Position numbers and translations under genes: made by a program. Source: Oopsacas minuta (Eukaryota > Porifera > Hexactinellida > Lyssacinosida > Leucopsacidae). From it: a stretch of 64,000 nt of DNA. The stretch lies in assembly GCA_024704765.1 (NCBI GenBank), contig JAKMXF010000364.1, forward strand, positions 1 to 64,000, written 5' to 3'. The notes beneath the pieces are model-generated. The model ran no database searches and was not told the DNA's origin. It worked only from the letters and a program-made list of their open reading frames with translations. Positions 11,960-24,107 of this stretch are shown here, piece by piece. Position 1 is the stretch's first letter; every line of letters begins with the position of its first letter.

Positions 11960-13782
11960 TAAGTAGTATTTATTTAGTTTATTAAATGGATATATTATTC
12001 TTAACCGAAAGTTTAAGCAGAGTATTCAAAATGTTTAAGTTTATGGTTAGTTTGTACGAAAAAAGTGAATGATATACTCGGGAATGAATGAATAGCTAAA
12101 CTTTCAAAACTATATACATAAGTATATAAGTATATACTTATCCATTCCGATACCTAAAATGGTCATGGCTCGGTTTTGCTGGGGAAGTCAAACTTAGTCA
12201 CAGAGAGATTTTAAATGAATTTCTAGCAGAATGATCTTCTGTGGTCAATTTGACTAACCATGACCAAATGTGGCCAAGGGTAACCAAACCTAACCAAAAT
12301 ATAGACCTAGTTGTGGTCATGATACACAATTTTGCACAACTGGTGGCAATATTCATAAGAGTTTGTGTAATACCAATTGAGATGATAGTCGGCCTAGTAA
12401 TTGTTCTTAGAGAGGCCCCAGAAATTTGTCCCAGATCCCCCCTCTCAGTGACCCTGATCTTCAGAGATAGGCAGAATCAACTGGATTTATATGATGTTAT
12501 CAGCCGTTACAGGATAACTCGAATAATCCTTTTGCAGGTACAAGGTAAAATTGAGGTTTTTTTCAACGGAGCACTCTAAGATCAACACCAACTAGCACCC
12601 TAATTGCTATTTGGCATTACAATATCTGCAACAGATACATTCAAAATTTTAGGGCTGTCTCAATTAATAAATCACACTTACCTGCCAATACACTACCATC
12701 GTATAATTGGACATGATAAATCATCCATTGCATTAAAAGTGCACAAGTGCTACCACCATTACACACTGCGGTAGAATATCCTTAATGATATACAAACAAT
12801 TTATGAGATAAGTCTAGTCCTAAGGTGACTAGGCTTGAGTAAATACAGTCGAAATCAGTTTTTCTTACTTATAGATATACTCTTACTATATTTCATGCAC
12901 AAGTAGTACAGAATGTATCATTGACACCCATTTTCTATTAGTTTTTCTTACCATCGGTATTTTCTTACATTATTCCCTTTCAAAGAAATAGTAATCACAA
13001 ACAAGTACCTACAGTACTTACTTTCGACAATAAATGGTAAAACTAAGCATGTGCTTAGTTTCCCATGTAAGACGAGTAAAACTTCCTTGGTATTCCTTAG
13101 TGAATAACAAGTCATGTTTCTATGAATTCTTGAAAAATACTTACTTGACATTTATTTATATTTATTTACTAATAACTAAGTTTGTACTAAGTTTTAGTTA
13201 GTTTTAGCAATACTGAAGTTTGAGGAGTTCAGTGAATTGTGTCCCAAGCAAATTAAACTAAATGTCAAAATTTATGTGTGGTATCCAATTTCCAACTTGT
13301 TGCCATTTTCGGGCTACTTTGATAATTGGCATCGATATATCCAAATTTTGTCATGATGAGTAATTATGAAAATTATACACCAAGCATGATGCTTTATTAT
13401 AAACAAATATATTTACTCTCTGAATGGTTTCAGCCTGTAACATTTATTTTTGAGGCAATCTATGAAATAACACTGGACAACATTTTACAACTTATTTTTT
13501 ATTCCTTGCTCGTTTCAAGTTCACCTAGACTAATATGGCCATGCTGAATCCAAATCTGGCCTTAGATTTTTTCTAACACGTCACGTTTTTGAGATATGAC
13601 ATATGCACACAACAACCCGTAATTGTCATTTTGGCTAATTTTGGCTGTGCAGAACAAAACATTACATGTAATAAACACAGTGATTGCTAGTGAAAATAAC
13701 AGAATTATCATTTTGCACAATTTAACACAACCCAGGATGATTAAACCAGACAAAAATAACATTGTATCCTCTCAAAAGTGCT
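11960..13782. other. Intergenic, no gene recognised
   Basis: Open frames at 12241-12579 (plus) and 13326-13547 (plus) show no known domain. Around 13400-13480 a segment containing TCTCTGAATGGTTTCAG also occurs inside the MITE at 50665-50927, and a diverged version occurs inside the MITE at 17654-17929. This suggests a worn copy of the same MITE family. Confidence 0.4.
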
Positions 13783-14263
13783 TTATACACTTGCTCTTTC
13801 GGGATGTTCAGTGTCAGTTCCACGCTGGAGAAACCAGCAGTAGTCCCCCATCATGTTTGGGTTAAATCGACCTCTATACTACGATTCCATCACGGTATAG
13901 AGGTCGAAAATCCAGCAATATTTGTTGTGCAAAAATAACAATCCGACGTATGGTTTTTAGGTTCTCGCCAAATCATAGGTACCGCAAATGGCATGGATTT
14001 CTTCTTTCCATTAAGCCATTGGATTAGACTGGCATAACAGACGGTACAGCAGATGTGAGGTGCCCAGTTCTTGTCTTGGTCACCAACTTTGCAACCAAAG
14101 TAATACTTGTAGCCAATCTTGACACGATTGGCAATATTTCTTCGCTGGGGCTTCGGCGTAAATTTTCCACAAATATAGCAGAAGTTATCTGGGTGGTTCG
14201 TGCATTGTCTCTGCTCGTATTCATTGTAAACAAAAAGCTTAAATACACAATCAGTTACAAACT
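13783..14263 (-). pseudogene. Cys-rich 'DYCW' family gene, internally deleted copy
   Basis: An uninterrupted frame runs from 14263 to a stop at 13890-13892. It carries paired Cys/His motifs: CYICGKF, HICCTVCYASL, PFAVPMIWREPK and DCYFC. A splice acceptor-like ...TTTTTAG ends at 14264, so this may be an exon. After a 13-bp hairpin the C-terminal signature MMGDYCWFLQR follows at 13854-13783, matching MMADYCWCLKR at 57.4 kb. The middle of the protein is missing. From memory this is a widespread multicopy metazoan family of unknown function; the Cys pattern suggests metal binding. It could be host-derived or part of an unrecognised mobile element. Confidence 0.6.
13867..13907. repeat. 13-bp inverted repeat with 15-nt loop at a deletion junction
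   Basis: TCGACCTCTATAC at 13867-13879 pairs with GTATAGAGGTCGA at 13895-13907. It lies exactly where the Cys-rich gene copy jumps from its N-terminal to its C-terminal part. Confidence 0.85.
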
Positions 14264-16683
14264 AAAAATTCTGCAAAACAGTAATGTTGTTGGTTTATCG
14301 ATGCAGTCTACAATCCACTTGCAAGTAGGCTAAATAACCCCTCCTTATAGCCATGGCCAAGAACACTCAGAATGCCTTAATAGTCAAAAGATAGAACATT
14401 ACATTTACAAAATAATGTTAATATTAACCGTACATAATATGCATTGTTGACCAACAATTCGCTGGGAAAGAAAATTGTACAATAGGCCTAACTTGTACTG
14501 TATAGACCTTATAATATAGTGCCAATCAATGCAAAATCCGAATTTCGTGAATTTTCATATCTTGAAATCCTGACGTGATAGACCAATTCTGATTTCAGAT
14601 TTGGAATCAGCATCCCAAAGTTAGTCTAGGTAATATATTTTCATTTGAGGAATAAATTTGATGTTGCCCAGTGTAATTAGTCATGCTCTACAGCACCATA
14701 ACAAAGAAGTAGTTAGTAGCGCAAATGCAGTTCACCACCGCTCGGACCATCGGAAACTTAGACCTCGCTACGCCACTGCATTTGGTCAAAGTGCTCATGT
14801 AAGGGCATGTGGTATGTTGAGGGGTACCTGTAATTGGAATAACAACCATCTAACATGTGTTTAGGCTGATGAGAAGCTAATGATGTGCATTTTCGAAATT
14901 CCATAAAGGTGATAGTTTTGTCATGATTTCGTCATAGGTAAGAATTTTGATCCAAGACTCGAGCTTGTCCGAGCGAGGCCCAAAATAACCTCAGTGCCAC
15001 AATCAGCACTGGGTGTTCTCCCAGATTCTTCAATTAATTCTGGTTATACAAATTTATATATATTCAGAAACACATATTAATCGCGTTATAATAGTACACT
15101 AGCGCGACAGCTTAGTGCTCCAGGTGAGCTTGAGTATTCCACATCTAAATTTATTATGTAATTGGTCGCTATGCAACAGAGTAGACTCGGAAATTTGTGC
15201 CTCGAATTCACAAAATATTTACAATTTTAAGATTTATTATCCATGCTCCATCAAAATTAAATTGAATGGCCTTTGTGGTGAAACTGCAGATGCTAGTTTG
15301 CTCTGGGTTAGTCTCTCTGCACTCAGTGCCTCGGGTATTAAGAAATTCTGAAATTTTTCGAAATTTGGAAAAATTTGACATTTTTTACAGTCATGATACG
15401 TACTAGTCCCATGATGAGTTAGCTTTCGGTCAGATCCTGAAGTCAGGATATGTGTTACATTGAGGGTACCTGTTATCCAATTTCAAACTACTATGATGTA
15501 TATTTGCTGTTCAGTGGTAAATACGTGATTTTTGAAAAGCCAAAAAGGTGACAATGACTTCATAAATGCCTCATCATTGTGAATTGCCCAAGAATCGAAA
15601 TGCAAAAATTAGCCCTAGGAGTGCTTCAGTTTCTTCAATGAATTCTGGACATATAAACACATTTATATGAATATAGATACATGGATTTATTCCGTTTGAA
15701 TTGTATTGATATAGTTGGCAGGGTGGGGTCGAATTGCATTTGTTCAATTAATATTACGAATCAATTACAAGATTCTTATAATTTTTTCAATTTTGTTGGA
15801 CTCAGCTTATAAAGTCACATTAGACCAAGCTATTTTCACCCGATTAAGCGAAATACAGGTGCTGGCCCGATTATCCAGAGTAATTTAACACTATATCTAT
15901 GGTTATGTTTCAGGCCTAGTCCGTTCAACTAAGTTGACCCGATTTGACCTGTGGCTCTATTAAGCGGAGTCTCATCTACTTTGCAACTATAGATGTACAA
16001 AAAGCTCCATTTACAGATATTTTTCATAATTATCCCTCAATTAAGATTAGGGGTATATACACCAGAAAATAACCGATTTTTTGGATATCAGGCAGATCCA
16101 GTGTATGCAGCAAGTTTTAATACAGTGGTCTTCACTATTCCGAATAAGGGTAAAGGCTTATACAATCCATGGAAAATGGCCCAAAATGTATATAATGAGA
16201 AAAATATCCAATTTTATTGCAGATAAATATTTAATACTATATTATGCATGTTGGCAGCGCTTTCATCTATTGTACAACTTTTCAAAAATAGGCTCCCAGA
16301 TCCCACAGTGTTGTTTCAATTCATTTTGCTAATCCGAAGCTAAAAACGTGGCATGCGAGACGATTTTCTGTGGCCCGCAATTAATTCGCTTGTTTTCATT
16401 TTTCATATATATACAGTTGATTAACGTGTTCAATCGTCACAAAATAATTTTTTTCTATCCACCAAATAGAAATAATTTTAGATACTCTATAAATGCATCA
16501 ATTTCCTTTATAAATAAAGGATTTGGTAACTATAGTTGGTATTTACGAATAGCATCAATTATTAGAGCTCCACAAGTATAACGTAGGAGGCAGAACCTAA
16601 ATTGAAATACGAGTTATTTCTGTAATGTTATTCTAGTATGAACAGTATATAGTATACCCCAATCTATGTTTAGTACTATTGCC
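14264..16683. other. Intergenic, no gene recognised
   Basis: Nothing coding identified. Contains one copy of a dispersed repeat (15096-15350, below). At 15790-15975 a worn pogo-like end occurs (GATTAAGCG, TATTAAGCGGAGTCTC). Confidence 0.45.
15096..15350. repeat. Dispersed repeat with 'tagcgcg...ggcactt' blocks, copy 1
   Basis: Shares with 44078-44350 the ordered blocks ACTAGCGCG, TTGGTCGCT, ACTCGG, GTGCCTCG, AAGATTTATTAT or AAGATTTTATTAT, and GGTATYAAGAAATTCTGAAA. A shorter, more diverged relative sits at about 29728-29845 (CTTCGCTTGCTAG, TTTGGTCGCTATGCGAC). No coding capacity seen. The family is not recognised. Confidence 0.55.
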
Positions 16684-17151
16684 CTGTGCCAGATTTAGGT
16701 ATATGGGGGCCTCGTTCTAGGCAATTCCGGGCACCCCTGTAGCCAATTCAAAGCCGTCACGGTTCGCCCACCTGTCCCAAATTCCTCAATTTAGAATGTT
16801 TGTGTATATTGTATTCAAATTTTGTATATGTAAAATTCAGACCTATAAGTAGTACCACCCTAGCTGAAGGCCTATTTCGCCCACTGCAAGCATGGCAAGA
16901 CTTGTCATTACCTCTAATTATTTAGTTGCACAAAATACATTATGAAGATACAATAACTATAATTACTCTAGAAGATCACTCTGCTTGCTTTTCTGGACGC
17001 AAAATCATTAATAATGTCAGAGAAGTCAAACGTTTCTAGTATAAGATTTATTGTGATTAAAGTAGAAATACAGTGTGTATAAACTTAATGATGTTGAGTT
17101 GTGGGGGCTCTGTTCGGCCGTACACTCCGAACACTCCTAAATCCGGTACTG
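16684..17151. mobile_element. hAT-type MITE, 468 bp
   Basis: Ends are CTGTGCCAGATTTAGG (left) and, on the opposite strand, CAGTACCGGATTTAGG (right). The flanks CTATTGCC and CTATTGTC form a 7/8 matching 8-bp target duplication. The interior is non-coding. Confidence 0.7.
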
Positions 17152-17653
17152 CTATTGTCCACTAGCTAGAAAACAAGCTGAGTTCAAAAGAAACATCAAT
17201 TGATTCGGGTCCATTTAAACGATTATAATTTAAGTGAATAACCTGATTTTACAGGTGGAATCCATTGATAATGCAATATGAGGTCAAATAATATTGCTTG
17301 AAAATTGTTTAAACTAAAGTCAGAGGCGATCTATGATTTGTGGCCCGCAAGGCGGAGCCTAATTTTTAAAGTGGCTCGCAAATTTAAAAGTTTGAGCACC
17401 CTGACATAAATGAATAAGGATTAATTTTTAGTTGGAAGGATATAGTACCTTTTATCCAAGTTTCACTATATAATGCTTTCTTTTCGGATAAAGCGTTTAC
17501 TACGCTACTTTTCTTTCCCCAATACTGGTAACAATCATTCTCTGATTTATTCTTTCTCGAGTGAAGTATCCATGTAGCTACATTGATACTTAATCGGACG
17601 GCCCAATGTGTCAAGACTCAGGATCTTACTAAATCTTTTTTTAATTTTCTTAT

Positions 17654-17929
17654 CAGTAGCGTAGCCCGGTTTTTGATTACTGTGGTGCGAGCTGTGGTGG
17701 AGACAGATGTGTATTACACAGTGAATTTATCTTTTGTCTGGGAATCTAAAAGTAGAAAATCATAATTTATATCATAAATTGTCTACAATCAAAACAATAC
17801 TCTCTGAAACCTTTCAACCATTATTATCATTAAATATCCAATACCATCTTGCCATTTTCAGCCTAACTAATTCCGAACAAGGAGTTGGGATGATTCGCAC
17901 CCCCGCGCACCACCTTGGCCACGCCTCTG
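17654..17929. mobile_element. hAT-type MITE, 276 bp
   Basis: Left end CAGTAGCGTAGCCCGG; right end, opposite strand, CAGAGGCGTGGCCAAGG. Both ends carry GGTGCG motifs inside. The 8-bp flanks are TTTCTTAT and TTTCTTAC (7/8). Same family as 50665-50927; its ends also resemble the 71-bp element at 28770. Confidence 0.75.
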
Positions 17930-18562
17930 TTTCTTACCCACACTATTTGTTTGAGGATTTGATTTTCATATGTACTTAGCTATCAAAATTTCTCGATTTA
18001 TGGATCCTGATAGCATTATAGAACCTGATATTTTAGATAGTAAAGTCTTTCTTGTCTATTATTGTGAGGATCAAATATGTGTTGAAGTATCAAATGCTCC
18101 CTGAATTCAATATAGGGAGACTAGTCCTGGATTGTATTTGCTGTTTTTTCACCCTTCGAAGGTTCAGACAATAAACGGCATAAGTGTATTGAGTTTGGAT
18201 TTATAAGTATGTCAATTCCCACTGAATGAACCAACCTACTTCGACACTTTTCTACGATAAAATACAAGAGTGTGGGGAAAGTATGATGTATGGAGAGCTG
18301 AACAAGCGAAATTTGAACAAGTTAGTGTAAATTTGATTCAATAGAGAATTTGGGAGGAAAGACTCTCAATTTCAAATATCATATGGCAGACTTGAAAGAT
18401 GAGTTTAGTGGTTATATTATCTCGGAGGAAATACCCTGCACGTGTTGGCACTTATAATGGATTAAATATTGTCAACGCAATTTTTGATAAGGCGGGAAGA
18501 TGTAGAATTGGATGAGGCTGGAATCATCAGAACTGGCATTTAATGATTGCGATGATATAGAT

Positions 18563-20870
18563 CAGGGGTCGGCAGCTGGCGGCCCGCCAAAACAATTTCA
18601 TGGCCCGCCGAAGAATGGGCTACAACCTTATTATATTACCATAATATTCTACTTACGTATATATTCATTGATGGCATTAGAAATCTGCTCATCACTGTCA
18701 TAAATTTTCCAACACAAAAATATTCCTTTTCAATACCTACTTTTTATATTTGTTATACAATATTTTCATTAGATAACTAAACGATTTAACTCCATCACTA
18801 TCTTACCATCATGTCTATTTGTAGTAGTAGCAAGAAAAGAAAAATTGACTCTGAAAATCGCGTATTCAAAGAAAAATGGACAGAACTATACTTCTTTGTG
18901 GATTCAAAAATAACCCCTTGTGTTTAATCTGCAACCAAATATAGGCATCAAACAAGGAATACAATTTAAAGCGGCATTACGAGACAAAACATACTGAATA
19001 TTCAAGGTATATAGGTCTTATGCGCTTGGGCAAAATATCAACACTGGAAATGTCATTAGCTGAACAGCAGATGAGTTTAATAAAATTGACTACAGAGCAG
19101 ATGAGCATCACTTGTGCTAGCTTCGCTATCAGCGCACTTCTAGCAAAAAAGTTGAAACCATTTTCGGACGGTGATTTCATTAAAGAATGTATTGAGACAA
19201 CAATTGAAATTCTCTGTTCTGAGAAAAGGCACTATTCTCTGCCATTAGTTTGTCAGCACGAACGGTTACGTGGCGAGTGGAAGAAATTTCTAGTACTGTC
19301 AATGGGTATTTTAAAGAACAAGCGAGTCATTTTCAGTATTATTCTCTTGCAATGGATGAAAGCACGGACGTGTCTGACACAGCCCAACTTGCAATCTTTG
19401 TAAGAGGTGTTAGTCAGAATTTTGATGTAACAGAGGAGTTTGCTAGTCTTGTCCCCATGAAAGACACTACGACTGGAGCTGATTTGCTGGAAGCTGTACA
19501 TCGAGTTCTTCGTGATTATAACTTGTCATTGGCGAATCTTACAGGATTAACTACTGATGGTGTGCCGGCCATGGTAGGCGCAAAACGAGGAGTGGTGTCA
19601 CTTATAGAAAAAGAAATTACAGAATTTGGTTTCACTCAAAAGCTATTGAAAACTCATTGCATTATTCACCAAGAAGCACTTTGTGCAAAATCTGTCAGCT
19701 TCCAAGATGTCATGAAAGTTGTGGTTAAGATAGTTAATTATATTCGATCAAGAGGTCTCAAACATCGTCAATTTAAGATATTTTTAGCCGAAATGGATGC
19801 TTGGTATGGGGATGTGTTGTATTATTCTCACATTCGCTGGTTGAGTAGGGGGGATATGCTTGAGCGCTTTTACAACATACGAAAAGAGATTCAAATTTTT
19901 ATGACAGACAATGGAAATGAAATTCCAGAATTGAACGATGTAACCTGGAATTGTGATCTTGCATTCTCGTGGATATTAGTGGTCACCTAAACAAGTTGAA
20001 CACTCAGTTACAAGGTAAAAATCAACTCATTAATGTGTTGTTTGATCATATTTGTGCATTTGATCTGAAGTTGAATCTTTGGCTGTCGCAATTGCAAAAA
20101 TGCAAATATTTCTCACTTTACAAAACTCGCTGACAACCACCCTATTGAGTTGAAAAAATACATATGTTTTCTTTTTGATTTGCAAGGAGAATTTTCTAGG
20201 CGGATTTCAGACATTCACGCCCATAAAAATGCACTCACATTGTTTGGCACTCCGCTCCTTGCGAATGTCAACGACGTGGAAGCTCATCTTCAAATTGAGC
20301 TAATCGAATTGCAGACAAATTCCATCCTCAAATCAAAATTGTCAGAAGTGGAAGTACTTGAGTTTTATCAGAAACATCTCCCCGTTCAACAGTTCCCTCA
20401 ATTATTATCGCATGCTAGACAAATTGCTTCACTTTTTGGTAGCACATATACATGTGAGCAATTGTTTTCTAGGATTAAGGTTGCTAAGAGCAACTCTCGC
20501 AACAGGCTATCTGATGACCATTTGGATGCAGTCCTACGATTATCTACTACCAATTTTTCGATTGATATTTCAAAGGCAGTGTCGGAGTGCAAGAATTATC
20601 AATTCTCACATTAAATGTAATCAGATACTGTATTTAGTAAATGGTGATTTATAGATGTTAGTTAGCTGTGTTAATTATAGCTATGAAATTTGTACTAACA
20701 GGAAATAATAAATATTTCTGCTAAAATAGATACATCAATTCTTTCAAGGACTTAAGGAGAATTAGTAGATATTCACCATACATGTACATAAAAAAATAGT
20801 CATCTAGTGGCCAGCACATCTATGAAAAGAGTTTATATGGCCCGCACTCAAATAAAGTTGCCGACCCCTG
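18563..20870 (+). mobile_element. Complete BED-finger hAT transposon, 2,308 bp, inside an older hAT
   Basis: Termini are CAGGGGTCGGCAGCTGG (left) and, opposite strand, CAGGGGTCGGCAACTTT (right). Both are flanked by the perfect 8-bp duplication ATATAGAT (18555-18562 and 20871-20878). It interrupts a decayed hAT reading frame that continues after 20878. Confidence 0.93.
18811..20614 (+). pseudogene. hAT transposase with BED zinc finger (ZBED/GTF2IRD2-like), frameshifted
   Basis: Begins MSICSSSKKRKIDSENR at 18811. A frameshift near 18910 precedes a BED-type finger (CLICNQIQ...NLKRHYETKH). After a further frameshift near 19260 the catalytic core reads LAMDESTDVSDTAQLAIFV (first acidic region), GLTTDGVPAMVGAK, LKTHCIIHQEALC and HIRWLSRGDML. 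After another break near 19990-20150 the C-terminal dimerisation block reads IASLFGSTYTCEQLFSRIK and RNRLSDDHLDAVLRL. The layout is that of hAT transposases related to domesticated GTF2IRD2/ZBED proteins. Broken by at least three frame changes. Confidence 0.88.
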
Positions 20871-20878
20871 ATATAGAT

Positions 20879-22385
20879 GTTGTTGGAATCGAATCAACTC
20901 TCTTATCAGATGCTCCATACCATCAATTTTGTGTCACTAGAATTGTCAGGTTCTTTCCCTGACTCCCTACTGACTAGCCTACATGGGGAATTTCTTCAAT
21001 TTTGGTCCCCGTGTTTATTTCACACAGCTCAATTAGCTGTAAAAGATCTTTTGAATACAAATTTATGTCACGGGGAAGAATTAACCTTATTTTGAGAGGT
21101 TTGTCAATAGTACTAAATGCTCAACAAAAGGGCTAGAGATTTTCATGAGAATCTTTTAACCTATCTTGCATGAATAAGACAAGGTGGAGTAGCCTGCATA
21201 AAGTATTACTTTTGGTGAAGAGTGCAGAAGAAAAAAGTTTATTAACTGAACTCCCAAACTTAAATTTGAACCTCCTGCGATATATGAGATGAATGTCCAG
21301 CGGGAATTATGCCAAACTCTTCAACCTGTTGCATTATTAACAAAGAATTCTAAGACAATTATGGAACGAGTGGGATGGTATTACCTGCACCTGCTCTTGA
21401 TATTGTATATAAAGAGCTTGATGAAATGTCTCTTAAATGTGTGAATAATAAATCTCTGTCCACTGTACTAAACAATATTCTCACAAAGCGTTTCAGGCTA
21501 TAAAATTGGATCAGTACATATCTCGACCCTCGATTTGGAACACAAGCCCTGGAAAATATTGAATGTCTAAATGTTCTAAAATCTGCAATGAACATTGTAA
21601 TAGACTTGAAGAGAAAGGCATTCAAAATCAAGAATACACACCCTGTACAAGAACCGACAATAAATGAAAAACCGTTTTTGAAACGAAGGAAGTCGTTTTT
21701 CTCTGTTATGTCTTACACAATTCAAATTAATCACTTCACTCCACTGACATAATTGAGAGGGAAATCACACTTTTCAAAGCTGGGCTCGTAATCTGGACCG
21801 ATTATTAGAAGTAGATCCAATTCATGATGGGAGAAGAATACTATGAAATTACGATTGCCAATCACCTCGTATAGTTCGTAACTACTTCAACTAGTACCAT
21901 ACATAATCTCGTCCCAAATATCAACTCGTCCCTAACATCAGGCCATCCCAAATCCAATCAACATTGATGGTGCGTGTATAAGTAGTACAAGAAAAACTCT
22001 GGATCCATAAGCAATAAGAAATAACCTGAGACAACATCGAGTGGGTGTATAGTAGGTATAACTTGACCGAAATAATAGGTACCAGTTAACTAACAAGATT
22101 TCTAGGAGTTAATCATAATAGTAGACGACTAGTGCCTGAAATTTGCACGAGTTAACAAAACATTTTTGGGTCGAGTTTTGACCGAAAAAATAGATGCGAG
22201 TTGACTAAAAACATAAAGACAGGTTGAAATAGGTACGAGTTGACTTAGCTCCCGAAATTACCACTCTTGGAAAATTAGCGAGAGTTCTCTTGGCACCACC
22301 AGCTACAATTTCAGATGTCGAACGATTATTCAGCATCGCTTGAAAAGAACACTGAAATGAACAACAATACATGACCCTGAGCTGT
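20879..22385 (+). pseudogene. Older hAT transposase remnant, host of the nested BED-hAT
   Basis: Fragments of a second hAT: SPCLFHTAQLAVKDLLN near 21025; TYLDPRFGTQALENIE near 21515; LAPPATISDVERLFSIA near 22290, the hAT dimerisation motif. Before the nested insertion, a short stretch at about 18505-18555 (RLESSELAFNDCDDID) reads straight into VVGIESTLLSDAP after 20878 once element and duplication are removed. A repeat (21876-22250) lies between the middle and the C-terminus. Many stops and frameshifts. Confidence 0.7.
21876..22250. repeat. Dispersed ~370-bp repeat, copy 1 (partner at 50100)
   Basis: Co-linear with 50100-50450: TTCAACTAGTACCATACAT, CAACTCGTC, AGTACAAGAAAA, AAGCAATA, GACAACATCGAGTG, GAAATAATAGG and repeated GAGTTGAC or GTTAAC motifs. 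It lies inside the older hAT remnant, so it probably inserted after that element. Confidence 0.65.
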
Positions 22386-22814
22386 ACTACCAGTCTGTCG
22401 GCTGATATTTTTGGAATTCTACTGTTACATTTTGGTTTATCCTTTCAGACTTATTGTATATTCGCAACACTCCACGTAGTGTACGTTAAATATTCAGAAA
22501 TTCTGAACAAAATTTTAATACCTCCTTTAATTAAGATCATAGGGGCCTTATGCCCCAAACTCACCAGCACTCCTTCCCATTAGTCTTTATAGAAGGGGAA
22601 CAAATATTTGTAGGGCCATATACTGAACAACCCAAAGCCCACCGTCAGGACCCTATTAACCATGTGGCAGCTGGGGGCTATTGCCCTGTGGCCCTTTGAC
22701 TTTGAGAGCAATATTGTCCTCTCCATAATTAGGGATACCCTCATTAACTCATGGTCCTTTCAAAATTTTGGGCCCACTACAGTTTAGGATACTCTAATCA
22801 GTTTTTTTATATTA

Positions 22815-24107
22815 CAGGGTGGCCAATAAGTTCTGTCCCCTCTCTGAAGAGTGATAACTATTTATGTAGCCATTCTTATAGATTATTGCTTGGCTATATC
22901 TAATAGATATGTGTAGTAATACATGAACAAATCCTTCTCTATGTAGCCACCTTTGTTCTTGACTACAATTTTAGTCGCGTCGGAAAGGACTACAATGCGG
23001 CTCGCAAGACATCCTGAGGAATCTTTTCCCACTCTGACTAATGATCTCTTCAGAGAGTCCAAATTGTTGTGGGACTTTGCACAAGCTTTTGCCTTCAATA
23101 TGATCCGGATCGAGAAGTCCATTGGGTTTACATCTTGACTTGAGGGAGGCCATTCTTCCTTTGAAAGAAATCCTGAAATATTCTCATGTAACCATTTTTG
23201 AGTGATATTGGCGGTGTTAGCCGGAGCACCGTCTTGTTGGAAGACAATGGTTGATTTCTAAATAGATTTCTCCTCGAGTGTTTAATTCTGCTTTAAGGAT
23301 CAACTGACGATTTGTTGCAGCATTTATCTTAACCCCTTCAGGTACAAATATTAACGGAGTCCGTCCATTCGCCGAAATACCGGCCCATACCATAATAGAT
23401 CGGGGTTTTTTTCCTAGCTTAATACAAAATATCCTCAGAGATGCTTGAAGAGTTTGGAGCTAGTATTCTGTCATTCTGTTTACTAGTAGCCTGCTCTATA
23501 TTGAATAATTTTTCATTAGAGAACAGAAGCCGGCCAACATTTTCAATTTCAAGCCGAGTAAGAAGACCCTTGCTTCTTGAGAGCCTCTTCAGTTTAATAG
23601 TCTCCTAAAGGAAATGAACAGTGTCCCTTTTATACGACCTGAAATCCAATTCATTCTTGACCAAATTTTGCTTCCATCCTTGAATATGTGGACATCAGCT
23701 GCCATTTCCACAAGGATCGTAGAGGATTCCTCCTTATTCGGTCCCTAACTTACTTCTTCATCTTGGGGTAGTGACAGACTTTGGACGACCACTTCGGGGC
23801 ATATCCCGAATGCTGCCCGTCTTCTGATAACGTAGGATAGTCCTCTATACGAACTTTCTCATTGATTTTTTAAAATTCAGCAATTTAAATTTCACCTTGT
23901 GATTTTCCTTTAGAAATAATTCAACAATGGCAGCCTTTCACAATACATAGAATATTGTAGAAGATTATTGAATAAACAGTGTATTGCTATAAAATATAAA
24001 GTATATTGTTTCTGAGAGTGATTGTATTGTATTAAACTTGTGGTAGCTTAATTAGTATTTATGTGATTTTGTAACAAAGAATGGGACAGAACTTAATCAC
24101 CACTCTT
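22815..24107 (-). mobile_element. mariner-type element, decayed, with transposase fragments
   Basis: Left end CAGGGTGGCCAATAAGTTCT follows TA; the right end, opposite strand, shares GTGATTAAGTTCTGTCCC. Minus-strand coding fragments from about 23,850 to 22,900 include GQHSGCPEVVV, SLSLPQDEEVS, PRSIMVWAGISANGRTPLIF, VPEGVKINAATNRQLILKAE, then SIRIILKAKACAKSHNNLDS and VVKNKGGYIE. The order fits a mariner/Tc catalytic domain (VMVWAGIS, then the QDGAPAHT region, garbled here). Numerous frameshifts; not functional. Confidence 0.75.

Noticed and set aside
12241-12579. 112-codon frame with hydrophobic stretches as a membrane protein gene.
   Set aside because: No recognisable family, no neighbouring exons, composition as expected for AT-rich non-coding DNA.
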